Shown here in pieces: positions 7,192 through 16,143 of a stretch of 64,000 nucleotides of DNA (the first letter of the stretch is position 1; the number at the start of each line of letters is the position of its first letter). Below the pieces are notes generated by a model. That model ran no database searches, was not told where the DNA came from, and was given only the letters and a program-made list of their open reading frames with translations. Both the position numbers and the translations under genes were made by a program. Source of the stretch: Clostridia bacterium (GTDB taxonomy: Bacteria > Bacillota > Clostridia > Monoglobales > Firm-18); NCBI GenBank assembly GCA_017397315.1, contig JAFQJA010000017.1:65804-129803 (forward strand). The letters are read 5' to 3'.

Positions 7192-9091
7192 TTTTGTTTT
7201 TTCTCCATAATGAAAACTTTAAAACTGACAGTATAATTATTGCAAACAGTACAACACCGCCTATATTCATAAATATCGGCGATAAACCAAAGCGTGCTGA
7301 TAAATCAAACGCTTTGTCCAAGCCGAATACGGCAAGTAGTGCAAGCAATATACCAACTAAACCTTCACCTGCAATCATACCTGAACAGAACAAAATTCCG
7401 TCATTAACCATTCTTTCTTTTTCTTCTTTGGGTTTATTCATTTTATCAAGCAACAGTCTTACCAAGCCACCAACCATAATACAAGCATTTAGCTGAACAG
7501 GCAGATAAACACCAATAGCAAAAGGCAAAACAGGAATACCCAACACTTCAACAATTACTGCAATAAATACACCGATAAACACAAGACCCCAAGGAAGATT
7601 GCCATCCATAACACCCTCGATAATAAGTTTCATAAGTGTTGCCTGAGGTGCAGCAAGTTGGTCAGTTCCAAATCCCCACGCATTATCTAACAAATATAAA
7701 GTTCCGCCAATAGCTAACGCAGAAGCAACAACGCCAACAATTTCTCCTATTTGTTGTTTCTTAGGCGTCGCACCTAACAAATAACCGGTTTTTAAATCTT
7801 GAGATGTATCACCGGAAATTGCAGAAACAATACAAATAACAGAACCGATTGCAATTGCACTGCACATACCTGCAACACCGGTTGCTCCGGTAAGTTTTAA
7901 AATAAGAGTTGCAATTAAAAGAGTAGCAATAGCCATACCTGACACCGGATTGTTACTGCTTCCTACAAGACCTACCATACGCGAAGATACCGTTGCAAAG
8001 AAAAATCCGAATACAACGATAATAATCGCACCCAAAAATGTTACAGGGATTGCAGGAATAAGCCACACAAGAACAGTAAGTATTGCGATTGACAAAAGTA
8101 CGATTTTCATATTTAAATCTTTAGATGTACGGCTGTTATCAGCAACCTTGCTACCTGACATACTTTTCATTGCACCTGAAAAAGTTTTTACTATCAAAGG
8201 CAATGACTTGATAAGACTAATGATACCTCCTGCAGCCAAAGCCCCTGCTCCAATGTATCTTATATAAGAACTCCATATAGCACCTGCACCGCCCGAAGCA
8301 TACATTTCACTAATGGGGGCTGTACCCGGATACATAACAATGTCAGCACCAAATAAAACAATAACAGGAATTAGCACAAGCCAACTCAAAACACCGCCGG
8401 CAAACATATATGAGGAAATTTTAGCACCGCAAATGTAACCAACACTTAATACTGCAGGATAAATCTGTGTACCTATTTCTCCTGCAAAGCCTTTTACGCT
8501 AGCGGATATTTCGCCGGAAACCAGTTTTATTCCGTCAATAATAAACTTAAATATAGCTGCAAAGCCCATCCCTGCAAAAACAGTAGATGCGTTTGCACCG
8601 CCCTCTTCTCCTGCCAACAATACTTCAGCACAGGCAGTTCCTTCGGGATAAGGCAAAACACCGTGTTCTTTAACAATAAGTGCGTTTCTTAATGGAACCA
8701 TAAAGAATACACCAAGTAAACCGCCTATCAAGGCGATTAAAGTAATTTCCAAAAGTTCAGGTTTTGCAGTTTTTCCCTCTGCAGCCCACAAGAACAATGC
8801 GGGTAATGTAAAAATAGCACCTGCTGCCAACGATTCACCTGCTGAACCAATAGTTTGCACGATATTGCTTTCCAGAATTGAATTTTTACGCATAAGCACT
8901 CGTATTACACCCATTGCGATAACAGCAGCAGGAATTGACGCAGATACTGTCATACCTACTCTTAACCCAAGATAAGCGTTTGCAGCACCAAATATAACTG
9001 CCAGAAGAATGCCCATTACAATTGATGTAATAGTTAGTTCAGGAGTTATTTTCTCCGCCGGCACATAGGGTTTAAAATCTTTATTACTCAT
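7181..9091 (-). CDS. OPT family oligopeptide transporter
   Basis: This 636-residue polytopic protein of the OPT superfamily has about 15 hydrophobic segments. The start TPELTITSIVMGILLAVIFGAANAYLGLRVGMTVSASIPAAVI is the family signature region, followed by NIVQTIGSAGESLAAGA and PYPEGTACAEVL. Bacterial OPT proteins are thought to import oligopeptides or metal-peptide complexes by proton coupling; the substrate is not visible here. It has its own promoter immediately upstream and overlaps the PqqD-like gene. A cytosolic dipeptidase gene (pepD) lies just upstream, which fits peptide import and use. Confidence 0.93.
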   Translation of the reverse strand: MSNKDFKPYVPAEKITPELTITSIVMGILLAVIFGAANAYLGLRVGMTVSASIPAAVIAMGVIRVLMRKNSILESNIVQTIGSAGESLAAGAIFTLPALFLWAAEGKTAKPELLEITLIALIGGLLGVFFMVPLRNALIVKEHGVLPYPEGTACAEVLLAGEEGGANASTVFAGMGFAAIFKFIIDGIKLVSGEISASVKGFAGEIGTQIYPAVLSVGYICGAKISSYMFAGGVLSWLVLIPVIVLFGADIVMYPGTAPISEMYASGGAGAIWSSYIRYIGAGALAAGGIISLIKSLPLIVKTFSGAMKSMSGSKVADNSRTSKDLNMKIVLLSIAILTVLVWLIPAIPVTFLGAIIIVVFGFFFATVSSRMVGLVGSSNNPVSGMAIATLLIATLILKLTGATGVAGMCSAIAIGSVICIVSAISGDTSQDLKTGYLLGATPKKQQIGEIVGVVASALAIGGTLYLLDNAWGFGTDQLAAPQATLMKLIIEGVMDGNLPWGLVFIGVFIAVIVEVLGIPVLPFAIGVYLPVQLNACIMVGGLVRLLLDKMNKPKEEKERMVNDGILFCSGMIAGEGLVGILLALLAVFGLDKAFDLSARFGLSPIFMNIGGVVLFAIIILSVLKFSLWRKNKNEK

Positions 9092-9131
9092 AACTGCTCC
9101 TTTGTTAAATAAATATTTTTATATTATTACT

Positions 9132-9160
9132 ATAATATCATAAAATATATTAAATTTCAA
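9132..9160 (-). promoter_or_regulatory. Sigma-A promoter for the OPT-pqqD-lipid kinase-nusB operon
   Basis: TTGAAA (9160-9155), 17-base spacer, TATTAT (9137-9132) on the minus strand. The -35 hexamer overlaps the stop codon of pepD. With no terminator seen before OLE, transcripts from here could run through nusB-xseA-xseB-ispA. Confidence 0.65.
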
Positions 9161-10578
9161 CATAATTTTTCAAGGACTTTGCATAATAATTCAAAAATTA
9201 TGCGTGTTGATGATATACTTAATTTTTCTTCAGTAGTATGCACTCCAAACATTGTAGGGCCAATAGCAATACAGTCTAAATCTTTAATTGAAGAGGAGAA
9301 AACCGCACACTCAAGACCTGCATGGATTGCTTCAATTTTAGGTTCTGTTTTAAACTTTTCTTTATACACTTTTTTGTATAAATCACGAAGTTCTGAATGT
9401 TTATTATATTCCCAAGGCTGGTATCTGCCTGATTTCTCCCACTTGCAACAATTATGATTTGCAAACTCAACCATTCTTTCCTCTAGAAAGTCAAGTGCTG
9501 TTTTTTTGTTGCTGCGAAGCGCATATTGCATAAGGATATGATTTTTTTCCGTACATAGTATTCCCAGATTAAGAGAGGTTTCTACAAGGTTTGGTATGGC
9601 TTTGCTCATATCAACAATGCCGTTTGGGGTAGTCAAAAGCATATATTTAATTGTGTCAAAAGTTCCCTTGTCAAATACTTCAAATTCATCGTGTTCTTGT
9701 ACTGAAACATCAATTTCAAAATCCGGTTCTCTATCACTTATTTCTTCTTTTACGATTTTTGCGTATTCTGTTATATCATTTACAAAATGCCCTGAATTAT
9801 CTGCCACAACTGTGAAAATATTGCTTACAGGAATTGCATTCGCTTTATCCCCTCCGTTTATGTCAATCAGGTAATAGTCTTTCAAATGATTTAAAAACCG
9901 TGCTGTTAAAGTGTTGGCATTAACTCTCCCCTTGTCTATTTCAACGCCAGAATGACCGCCTTTCAGACCTTTTATGTTTACAGTTATTTTAGTACCTTTA
10001 ACAAGCGTTGTTTTTTTGGAAACATAAATAATAAAATCACTGCCTCCGGCACAAGAAACCGTTATCACATCTTGTTCTTCCGAGTCAAGATTAATCATTC
10101 TTTTCCCTTTTAAAAGACTTACATCAAGGGCACCGGCACCAAGCATACCCACCTCCTCGTTTGTTGTAAAAACCGCCTCAATAGCAGGGTGGGATATATC
10201 ATTACTTGCTAAAATTGCCATAATCATCGCAACAGCAATGCCGTTGTCGGCGCCAAGCGTCGTACCATTTGCCTTAATAAAATCACCGTCAATTACGACA
10301 TCAAGACCATCGGTTTCAAAATTAATGTTGCAATCAGGAGTTTTCTGGCACACCATATCAATATGCGCCTGCAAAATAACAGGAGTTTGAGAAGCATACC
10401 CGGCAGTTGCTTCTTTATATATTATTACATTTTTAACCTGGTCGCAAACATATTTAAGTTTGTTTTCTTTGGCAAAATTAACACAGTATTCGCTTATTTT
10501 GTCCATATTAAATGAGCCGTGAGGAATTTTACATATTTCATTAAAGTATTTAAACACTTCTTTTGCATCAATTTTCAA
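9157..10578 (-). CDS. pepD: Aminoacyl-histidine dipeptidase (peptidase D, M20 family)
   Basis: This 473-residue cytosolic zinc dipeptidase of the PepD/carnosinase type cleaves Xaa-His and other dipeptides. The metal and catalytic motifs are in order: AHIDMV (His72, Asp74), GADNGIAVA (Asp111), and TNEEVGMLGAG (Glu141/142). Lid-domain motifs KGLKGGHSGVEI and the C-terminal AIHAGLECAVFS and GPTMFGVHTTEE complete the family pattern. Translation starts at TTG 10578 behind GGAGGTGG. A TATAAT -10 lies just upstream. It precedes the OPT transporter, which suggests a peptide-use module. Confidence 0.93.
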   Translation of the reverse strand: MKIDAKEVFKYFNEICKIPHGSFNMDKISEYCVNFAKENKLKYVCDQVKNVIIYKEATAGYASQTPVILQAHIDMVCQKTPDCNINFETDGLDVVIDGDFIKANGTTLGADNGIAVAMIMAILASNDISHPAIEAVFTTNEEVGMLGAGALDVSLLKGKRMINLDSEEQDVITVSCAGGSDFIIYVSKKTTLVKGTKITVNIKGLKGGHSGVEIDKGRVNANTLTARFLNHLKDYYLIDINGGDKANAIPVSNIFTVVADNSGHFVNDITEYAKIVKEEISDREPDFEIDVSVQEHDEFEVFDKGTFDTIKYMLLTTPNGIVDMSKAIPNLVETSLNLGILCTEKNHILMQYALRSNKKTALDFLEERMVEFANHNCCKWEKSGRYQPWEYNKHSELRDLYKKVYKEKFKTEPKIEAIHAGLECAVFSSSIKDLDCIAIGPTMFGVHTTEEKLSISSTRIIFELLCKVLEKLC

Positions 10579-10598
10579 AGTTTTCCACCTCCGATATT

Positions 10599-10604
10599 AT
10601 TATA
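10599..10604 (-). promoter_or_regulatory. Possible -10 element for pepD
   Basis: A perfect TATAAT lies on the minus strand 21 bases upstream of the pepD TTG start. No good -35 hexamer is present at 16-18 bases, so the call is tentative. Confidence 0.4.
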
Positions 10605-10634
10605 ACACATATGAATTAAAAAATAAATACGCCA

Positions 10635-10671
10635 ATAAAAAAGCCTTAAAATTAGATTTTAAGGCTTTTAA
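10635..10671 (-). terminator. Intrinsic terminator after the ROK gene
   Basis: A 13-bp stem (10639-10651 with 10657-10669, core AAGCC/GGCTT) with a five-base loop is followed on the minus strand by a T-rich tract. It lies five bases beyond the end of the ROK-family gene and separates the nagA operon from pepD. Confidence 0.8.
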
Positions 10672-10675
10672 TATA

Positions 10676-12052
10676 CTATATTATTTCAGGCAAACTTGCT
10701 GCTGCAACTGACTGTCCCACTCTTCTTGAACTTTCGTCAGGAATGTGTAATTTAATTTTCTTTGCGAGTTCAGGGAATTCCTTATCAAGTACTTCCTGTG
10801 CTCTTGAAAGCAATATGCTTCCTCCTTCTCCGGAAGTAACTCGTCCCATAATTAAAACATGCTTTATGTCATAAAACTCTGTGTAGAATGCAATGGCATA
10901 GCCAAAATATGAACCTATCGTATCATAAATATCTGCTGCTCTTTGGTCTCCTTTAGCCATAAGTTCTTGAACAACTTTAAGTTTTTCAGCAGGTGATAAA
11001 CTTTCATCAAGTTGGATGCCTGCAAATGGTGCAAGTTTGATAACACCGTCTTGTGAAAAGTATTTAACACCGCAACCGTAATCGCCCGACCATTCGTCAA
11101 CCATTGCGTTTTCGCAGAAGTCAACAGGTACGAAAGCAAGTTCGTTAAGCCATCCTGTAATGTTGCCTTCAGGGTCAACATATCCGCCTGCTTCCGAAGT
11201 GCCCATAGCAACACCTAAAACTGCATTGTCGTTTAAATCCATAGCACCTGCCAACGCTGTTACATCACCGTCGTTTGCAACTTCTACAGGTATGTTTTCT
11301 CCAATTTCTTTTGCTACATCAATATACATATTTTTAACTTTCTTTTCAAAGTCTTCTTCGTTAACTTTTAAGAAAAGAGATGCAACCATAATTCTGTTAT
11401 CAACATACACACCTGCACTTGATACACCGATAGCATCAACTCTTGGCATATATGATGCGGCTGTTTTCATAGCGTCTAAAATGCCCTGATAATGATAGTC
11501 TGGGTCTTCGTTAATTTTCGGGAACCACACTACTTCTTCTGAAAACACGCTTTCGCCGTTAACAACAGCACTAACTTTTCTGTCGCTTCCGCCTGCGTCA
11601 AAACCTATTCTGCAACCATCTAAATGTCTGCCGATAGGTACAGCGGCAGATTTGTCCTTTGGGGCATCCTCTAATGAACAAACTATAACTTCAAAAGGTT
11701 TCTCATACACTTTTTCCATAAAATGAACATCAAAATCACGACAACCTTTATCTTTAAAAGCATCTTTAATTTTGTTACCGATAACACTGCTTCCAGCAAT
11801 GTAAACTTTGTAACCGCCGGCAACCCATAAAAGTGCCTTTGTCATTCTCTCAATGAATTTAAAATTCTCTTCATCATGTCCTGTGCCGTCTACAAAAACA
11901 CGCGTTTTATATGTAACGGTATAGCCTTTGTTTCTTTCAACAGCAATAATAATGTCTTGTCCTTCGTATTTTGTTGCTTCCCTCATATCTCTGCACACAA
12001 TCGACAATGGTGCAAATTGCGGGTCAAGTTTGGCGTTAACCTTAAGCCTCAT
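10676..12052 (-). CDS. ROK-family protein with N-terminal extension (putative amino-sugar kinase)
   Basis: The 458-residue protein has a ROK/actin-like ATPase core from about residue 145 (RIGFDAGGSDRKVSAVVNGE, phosphate-1 motif), with DAIGVSSAGV, EVANDGDVTALAGA and LGVAMGTSEAGGYV as further ROK motifs. The classical zinc motif CxCGxxGCxE is absent; only DYGCGVKY is seen. About 145 residues at the front (LDPQFAPLSIVCRDMREATKYEG...) are not part of the usual ROK fold and resemble the extension of a clostridial ROK subgroup. It overlaps nagA by 11 bases, so a role in N-acetylglucosamine use, as kinase or sensor, is a reasonable inference. Substrate unproven. Confidence 0.75.
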   Translation of the reverse strand: MRLKVNAKLDPQFAPLSIVCRDMREATKYEGQDIIIAVERNKGYTVTYKTRVFVDGTGHDEENFKFIERMTKALLWVAGGYKVYIAGSSVIGNKIKDAFKDKGCRDFDVHFMEKVYEKPFEVIVCSLEDAPKDKSAAVPIGRHLDGCRIGFDAGGSDRKVSAVVNGESVFSEEVVWFPKINEDPDYHYQGILDAMKTAASYMPRVDAIGVSSAGVYVDNRIMVASLFLKVNEEDFEKKVKNMYIDVAKEIGENIPVEVANDGDVTALAGAMDLNDNAVLGVAMGTSEAGGYVDPEGNITGWLNELAFVPVDFCENAMVDEWSGDYGCGVKYFSQDGVIKLAPFAGIQLDESLSPAEKLKVVQELMAKGDQRAADIYDTIGSYFGYAIAFYTEFYDIKHVLIMGRVTSGEGGSILLSRAQEVLDKEFPELAKKIKLHIPDESSRRVGQSVAAASLPEII

Positions 12053-13184
12053 ATTTAATCTCTCCCTTAATAATAGTGTTTAAAACATTAAATTCACAGT
12101 CGCAAATTATGATGTCTGCATCTTTGCCAACTTCAAGCGAACCTTTCTTATCACTGATTCCAATTGTTGTTGCAGGATTTAAAGATGCACAGTTCACACA
12201 TTCCCAAAGCGGTATCTGTGAATTAGTGTAAACATTCCACACACCTCGGTTTAAAGGAAGTACACTTCCCGCAATGGTGCCGTCTTCAAGTTTGCATACA
12301 ATATCTCTGTAGATTATTTTCTGACCGCCTAAAGTATATTCACCGTAAGGCAAACCACCTGCAGGCAGGCAGTCGGTAATAAAACATAATTTTCTTCCTT
12401 TTAGTTTATAAAGCATATCATAAAGTGCGGGCGAAACATGAAATGTATCAACAATCAATTCACAAGAAACATCAGAATTTAATGCCGCGGTAACTACACC
12501 GGGCGCTCTGTGAGTAAGAGGTGTCATAGCATTAAATAAATGCGTAGCGTGAGACACTCCTTTTTTTACAGATTCCATAGCACAGTTATAATCTGCAGAT
12601 GTGTGTCCCATAGAAATTACTACATCTGTCTCATCTTTTATTTTTCTTATTTCATCAAAATCTCCAACATCTTCTTCAGGAGCAAGAGTTATTATTTTAA
12701 TAATATCGGCGTATTCTTTAACAAATTCCGCGTCAGGCTTCAGTATGTATTTTTCATCTTGTGCCCCTTTTTTCGAAGCACTGATAAAGGGCCCTTCAGC
12801 ATGACAGCCCAAAATAGTACTGCCTTCCCAGTTCTCACTTTCTTTTTTAAGTTTTCTTAGTATTTCGAGTGCTTTTCTTATTACAGACATATCCTCGGTC
12901 ATTGTTGTAGGAAGATAGCCCGTAACACCGTTTTTAAGAAGTGCATTTGAAATAGTTCTGATGCTTTCTTCATCACCATCGCAAGTGTCTTTCCCAACAT
13001 AACCGTGAATGTGCAAATCAATAAGACCAGGTGCAACATATCCGCCTTTAGCATCTATTACCGAAGCATCAGCAGGAACATCATCCTTTGGCACAATACC
13101 AAGAATAACATCTGAATATAAAATAACGCTGTCTTCAATAATTCTGTCTTTCAAAATGATTTTTCCGTTAATTATAGCCTTCAT
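12042..13184 (-). CDS. nagA: N-acetylglucosamine-6-phosphate deacetylase
   Basis: NagA removes acetate from GlcNAc-6-phosphate, feeding amino sugars into glycolysis or wall recycling. The 380-residue product is an amidohydrolase with the metal-binding LIDLHIHGY (HxH at 58-60), CHAEGPFIS, SMGHTSADY and THLFNAMTPL motifs and FITDCLPAGG near the active-site Asp. ATG 13184 is chosen because a strong GAGGAG site lies 9 bases upstream; the frame is open for 13 codons further upstream but those would overlap the promoter. First gene of a two-gene operon with the ROK protein. Confidence 0.94.
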   Translation of the reverse strand: MKAIINGKIILKDRIIEDSVILYSDVILGIVPKDDVPADASVIDAKGGYVAPGLIDLHIHGYVGKDTCDGDEESIRTISNALLKNGVTGYLPTTMTEDMSVIRKALEILRKLKKESENWEGSTILGCHAEGPFISASKKGAQDEKYILKPDAEFVKEYADIIKIITLAPEEDVGDFDEIRKIKDETDVVISMGHTSADYNCAMESVKKGVSHATHLFNAMTPLTHRAPGVVTAALNSDVSCELIVDTFHVSPALYDMLYKLKGRKLCFITDCLPAGGLPYGEYTLGGQKIIYRDIVCKLEDGTIAGSVLPLNRGVWNVYTNSQIPLWECVNCASLNPATTIGISDKKGSLEVGKDADIIICDCEFNVLNTIIKGEIKYEA

Positions 13185-13209
13185 TTTATAAACACTCCTC
13201 TTTTTTTGC

Positions 13210-13238
13210 AGTATATCACACAATTATCTTATTTGCAA
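13210..13238 (-). promoter_or_regulatory. Sigma-A promoter for nagA-ROK
   Basis: TTGCAA (13238-13233), 17-base spacer, TATACT (13215-13210) on the minus strand, about 25 bases upstream of the nagA start codon. Confidence 0.68.
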
Positions 13239-13269
13239 CTATAATTAACATTTTTTGTATGTGAAAGTT

Positions 13270-13303
13270 TACAAAAAAGAGATGTGATTTCACATCTCTT
13301 TTA
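13270..13303 (-). terminator. Intrinsic terminator after ileS
   Basis: A stem with core AGAGATGTGA/TCACATCTCT (13275-13287 with 13290-13302) is followed on the minus strand by a run of T. It lies a few bases beyond the ileS stop and closes the rimP-to-ileS operon. Confidence 0.82.
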
Positions 13304-13306
13304 GCA

Positions 13307-16081
13307 TTATTCAATTACACTTGCACATCTGTCGCACAATTCTTCAATTTTGTTGCCTACTGTTTCACTGTACATCCAGCAACGAGCGCATTTTTCGCCT
13401 TTTGGAGCGGTTACTTCAATCTTAACTCCTGCAAGGTTTTCTGCTTTATATGCGTTGTCAGTCGCCTCGTCAATAGATTTAAGATGTGCACTTGAGGTAA
13501 TAAATATTGTAGAAAGTTCACTTTCTATTGATTTTATAAAATCGTAATTTTTGTCATCTGCATAAACAGTAACATTAGCACCCAAAGGATGTCCGATAAG
13601 TTTTTCCGCTCGTGCAATTTCAAGTGCTTTCGAAACATCATCTCTTAATTCTAAAATCTTGTTCCATTTTTCTTCCAATTCACTGTCAAAAGCACTTGCG
13701 TCAACATCTTTCATATCTGTTAAGAATACACTTTCGGCATCATCCTCTTTTTTGTGAGGCATATAACTCCAGATTTCTTCAGCAGTAAACGAAAGAATTG
13801 GTGCAATCATTCTTACGAGCGAATCAAGAATAATATACATTGCAGTCTGAGATGACCGTCTTAATTTATCATCTTTCTTTTCACAGTATGTTCTGTCTTT
13901 TATTACATCTAAATAGAAATTACTCAAATCAACAACACAGAAGTTGTGAACAGCATGATAAATCAGATAGAATTCGTAATTTTCATATGCAGTGTTTACT
14001 TTTTCTATAAGTTTGTTAAGTCTCATCAAGATATATCTGTCAATTTCTTCTAAATTACCAACCATATCGCAGTCAGGATTAAAGTCTGAAATTGAACCCA
14101 AAATGTATCTTGCTGTGTTTCTTATCTTTCTGTAAACTTCTGACAACTGTTTTAACAAATCTTTTGAAATTTTGACATCTGACTTGTAGTCCGAAGAAGC
14201 TGCCCAAAGTCTTAAAATATCTGCACCGTATTCGTTGATAATTTCAATAGGCGGAAGCCCGTTACCCAAAGATTTTGACATCTTTCTCTTTTCTTCGTCT
14301 ATAACAAAACCGTGTGTTAATACTGTTTTATAAGGTGCAACTCCGTTTTTGGCAACAGAAGTCAAAAGCGAAGATTGGAACCAGCCTCTGTACTGGTCGT
14401 TGCCCTCCAGATACAAGTCAGCCGGGAAATCAAGTTCAGGACGAAGTCTTACAACCGCCTCGTGTGAAGAACCGCTGTCAAACCAAACATCCATTGTATC
14501 TGTTTCTTTAACAAAATCACTGCATCCGCAAGAACACTTGTAACCTTGAGGCATTAAGTCTTTAGCATCAAGTTCAAACCATGCATTTGTGCCTTTTTCA
14601 CCAAAGATTTTAGCAACATAATCAATAGCATCAGGGTCAATTACGGGTTTTTTGCAATCAGCACAGTAGAAAATCGGAATAGGCACTCCCCATAACCTTT
14701 GACGCGAAATACACCAGTCGCTTCTTTCTGCAACCATGCTGGAAATTCTGTCTTCACCCCACGCAGGTATCCAGTTAACATTTTTAATTGCTTCCAACGC
14801 TTTGTCCTTAAACCCGTCAACAGAAGCAAACCACTGCTCTGCAGCACGGAAAATAATAGGATTACCGCATCTCCAACAGAAAGGATAACTGTGAGTTATA
14901 GGTTCGATTGCAAGTAACGAATCAGTCGACTTTAACTGTTCGATAATTGCATCGTTTGATTTTTTATAATACATTCCTGAGAACTGACCTGCATGTTCGT
15001 TTAACACACCTTTAGAATCAACAGGAACAACCATAGGCACATCATAATTTTTACAAGCCATATAGTCCTCTGCACCATGACCGGGAGCAGTATGAACACA
15101 ACCTGTACCAGCATCTAAAGTAACATGGTCGCCATTAATTACAAGCGAATCTCTGTCAAGGAACGGATGAACACAAACCATTTTTTCAAGGTCTCTGCCT
15201 TTAAAAGTTTTTACAACTTCATATTCATCAAATCCTACTGCTTTTTGAACTGCGTCGATAAGTTCTGTAGCAAGAACATAAATATCACCGTTTTGAACTT
15301 TAACTAATGAATATTCGAAGTTTCCGTTTAATGCAATGGCCACATTACCGGGTAATGTCCATGTAGTAGTTGTCCATATAACAAAATATACGCTGTTCTT
15401 TAAATCGCCAAATAAACCATTGTCTTCTTTAACTTTGAATTTAACATAGATTGAATTTGTAGTATCGTCTTTATACTCGATTTCTGCTTCAGCTAAAGCA
15501 GTTTCGCAATCGGTGCACCAGATAACAGGCTTTAAGCCTTTATAGATATATCCGTTTTTAGCCATAGCACAGAATGTTTCAATCTGTTTGCCTTCGTATT
15601 CAGGCTGAAGTGTAATATATGGCACATCCCATTTTCCGAAAACGCCAAGTCGTTTAAATTGAGTACGCTGATTGTCAATGTACTTTTCAGCAAACTCCTT
15701 GCAAACTTTTCTGAATTCAGCGGGAGATACTTCACTTCTGTTAATACCAAGTTTTTTAATTGCCTGTCTTTCGATGGGCAAACCGTGGGTATCCCAACCC
15801 GGAATAAACGGAGCATTATAGCCGGTCATACTTTTGTGCTTGATGATAATATCCTTTAAAACTTTGTTAAGGGCATGACCGATGTGTATGTCGCCGTTAG
15901 CAAAAGGAGGACCGTCATGCAAAATAAATGATGGCTTTCCTTCATTTTTCTTAAGCATTTTTTCGTACAAGTCTGACTTTTCCCACACTTCCAAAGTTTC
16001 GGGTTCCTTTTTAGGTAATCCTGCTCGCATAGGAAATTCAGTATTTGGTAAATTCAAAGATTTGCTGTAATCTTGTGCCAT
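13307..16081 (-). CDS. ileS: Isoleucyl-tRNA synthetase
   Basis: This class I synthetase (924 residues) charges tRNA-Ile. HIGH is at residues 66-69, KMSKS near residue 597, the editing domain lies between (TTTTWTLPGN, TGCVHTAPGHG), and a C-terminal zinc finger CARCWMYSE...CDRC is at the end. The zinc finger and length mark the bacterial (eubacterial, mupirocin-sensitive) type. ATG 16081 sits 10 bases after a GGAG site; a TTG at 16087 is too close to it. No T-box leader fits in the 62-base gap after ribF, so it is apparently co-transcribed with that operon. Confidence 0.97.
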   Translation of the reverse strand: MAQDYSKSLNLPNTEFPMRAGLPKKEPETLEVWEKSDLYEKMLKKNEGKPSFILHDGPPFANGDIHIGHALNKVLKDIIIKHKSMTGYNAPFIPGWDTHGLPIERQAIKKLGINRSEVSPAEFRKVCKEFAEKYIDNQRTQFKRLGVFGKWDVPYITLQPEYEGKQIETFCAMAKNGYIYKGLKPVIWCTDCETALAEAEIEYKDDTTNSIYVKFKVKEDNGLFGDLKNSVYFVIWTTTTWTLPGNVAIALNGNFEYSLVKVQNGDIYVLATELIDAVQKAVGFDEYEVVKTFKGRDLEKMVCVHPFLDRDSLVINGDHVTLDAGTGCVHTAPGHGAEDYMACKNYDVPMVVPVDSKGVLNEHAGQFSGMYYKKSNDAIIEQLKSTDSLLAIEPITHSYPFCWRCGNPIIFRAAEQWFASVDGFKDKALEAIKNVNWIPAWGEDRISSMVAERSDWCISRQRLWGVPIPIFYCADCKKPVIDPDAIDYVAKIFGEKGTNAWFELDAKDLMPQGYKCSCGCSDFVKETDTMDVWFDSGSSHEAVVRLRPELDFPADLYLEGNDQYRGWFQSSLLTSVAKNGVAPYKTVLTHGFVIDEEKRKMSKSLGNGLPPIEIINEYGADILRLWAASSDYKSDVKISKDLLKQLSEVYRKIRNTARYILGSISDFNPDCDMVGNLEEIDRYILMRLNKLIEKVNTAYENYEFYLIYHAVHNFCVVDLSNFYLDVIKDRTYCEKKDDKLRRSSQTAMYIILDSLVRMIAPILSFTAEEIWSYMPHKKEDDAESVFLTDMKDVDASAFDSELEEKWNKILELRDDVSKALEIARAEKLIGHPLGANVTVYADDKNYDFIKSIESELSTIFITSSAHLKSIDEATDNAYKAENLAGVKIEVTAPKGEKCARCWMYSETVGNKIEELCDRCASVIE

Positions 16082-16143
16082 TTTCAACCAACTCCTGTCT
16101 GTATTTAAAAATTAATTATTTTCACTATCATTAAATCATTTTA

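Noticed and set aside
16082-16143. T-box leader ahead of ileS
   Set aside because: Only 62 bases between ribF and ileS, with no specifier loop or TGGN motif.
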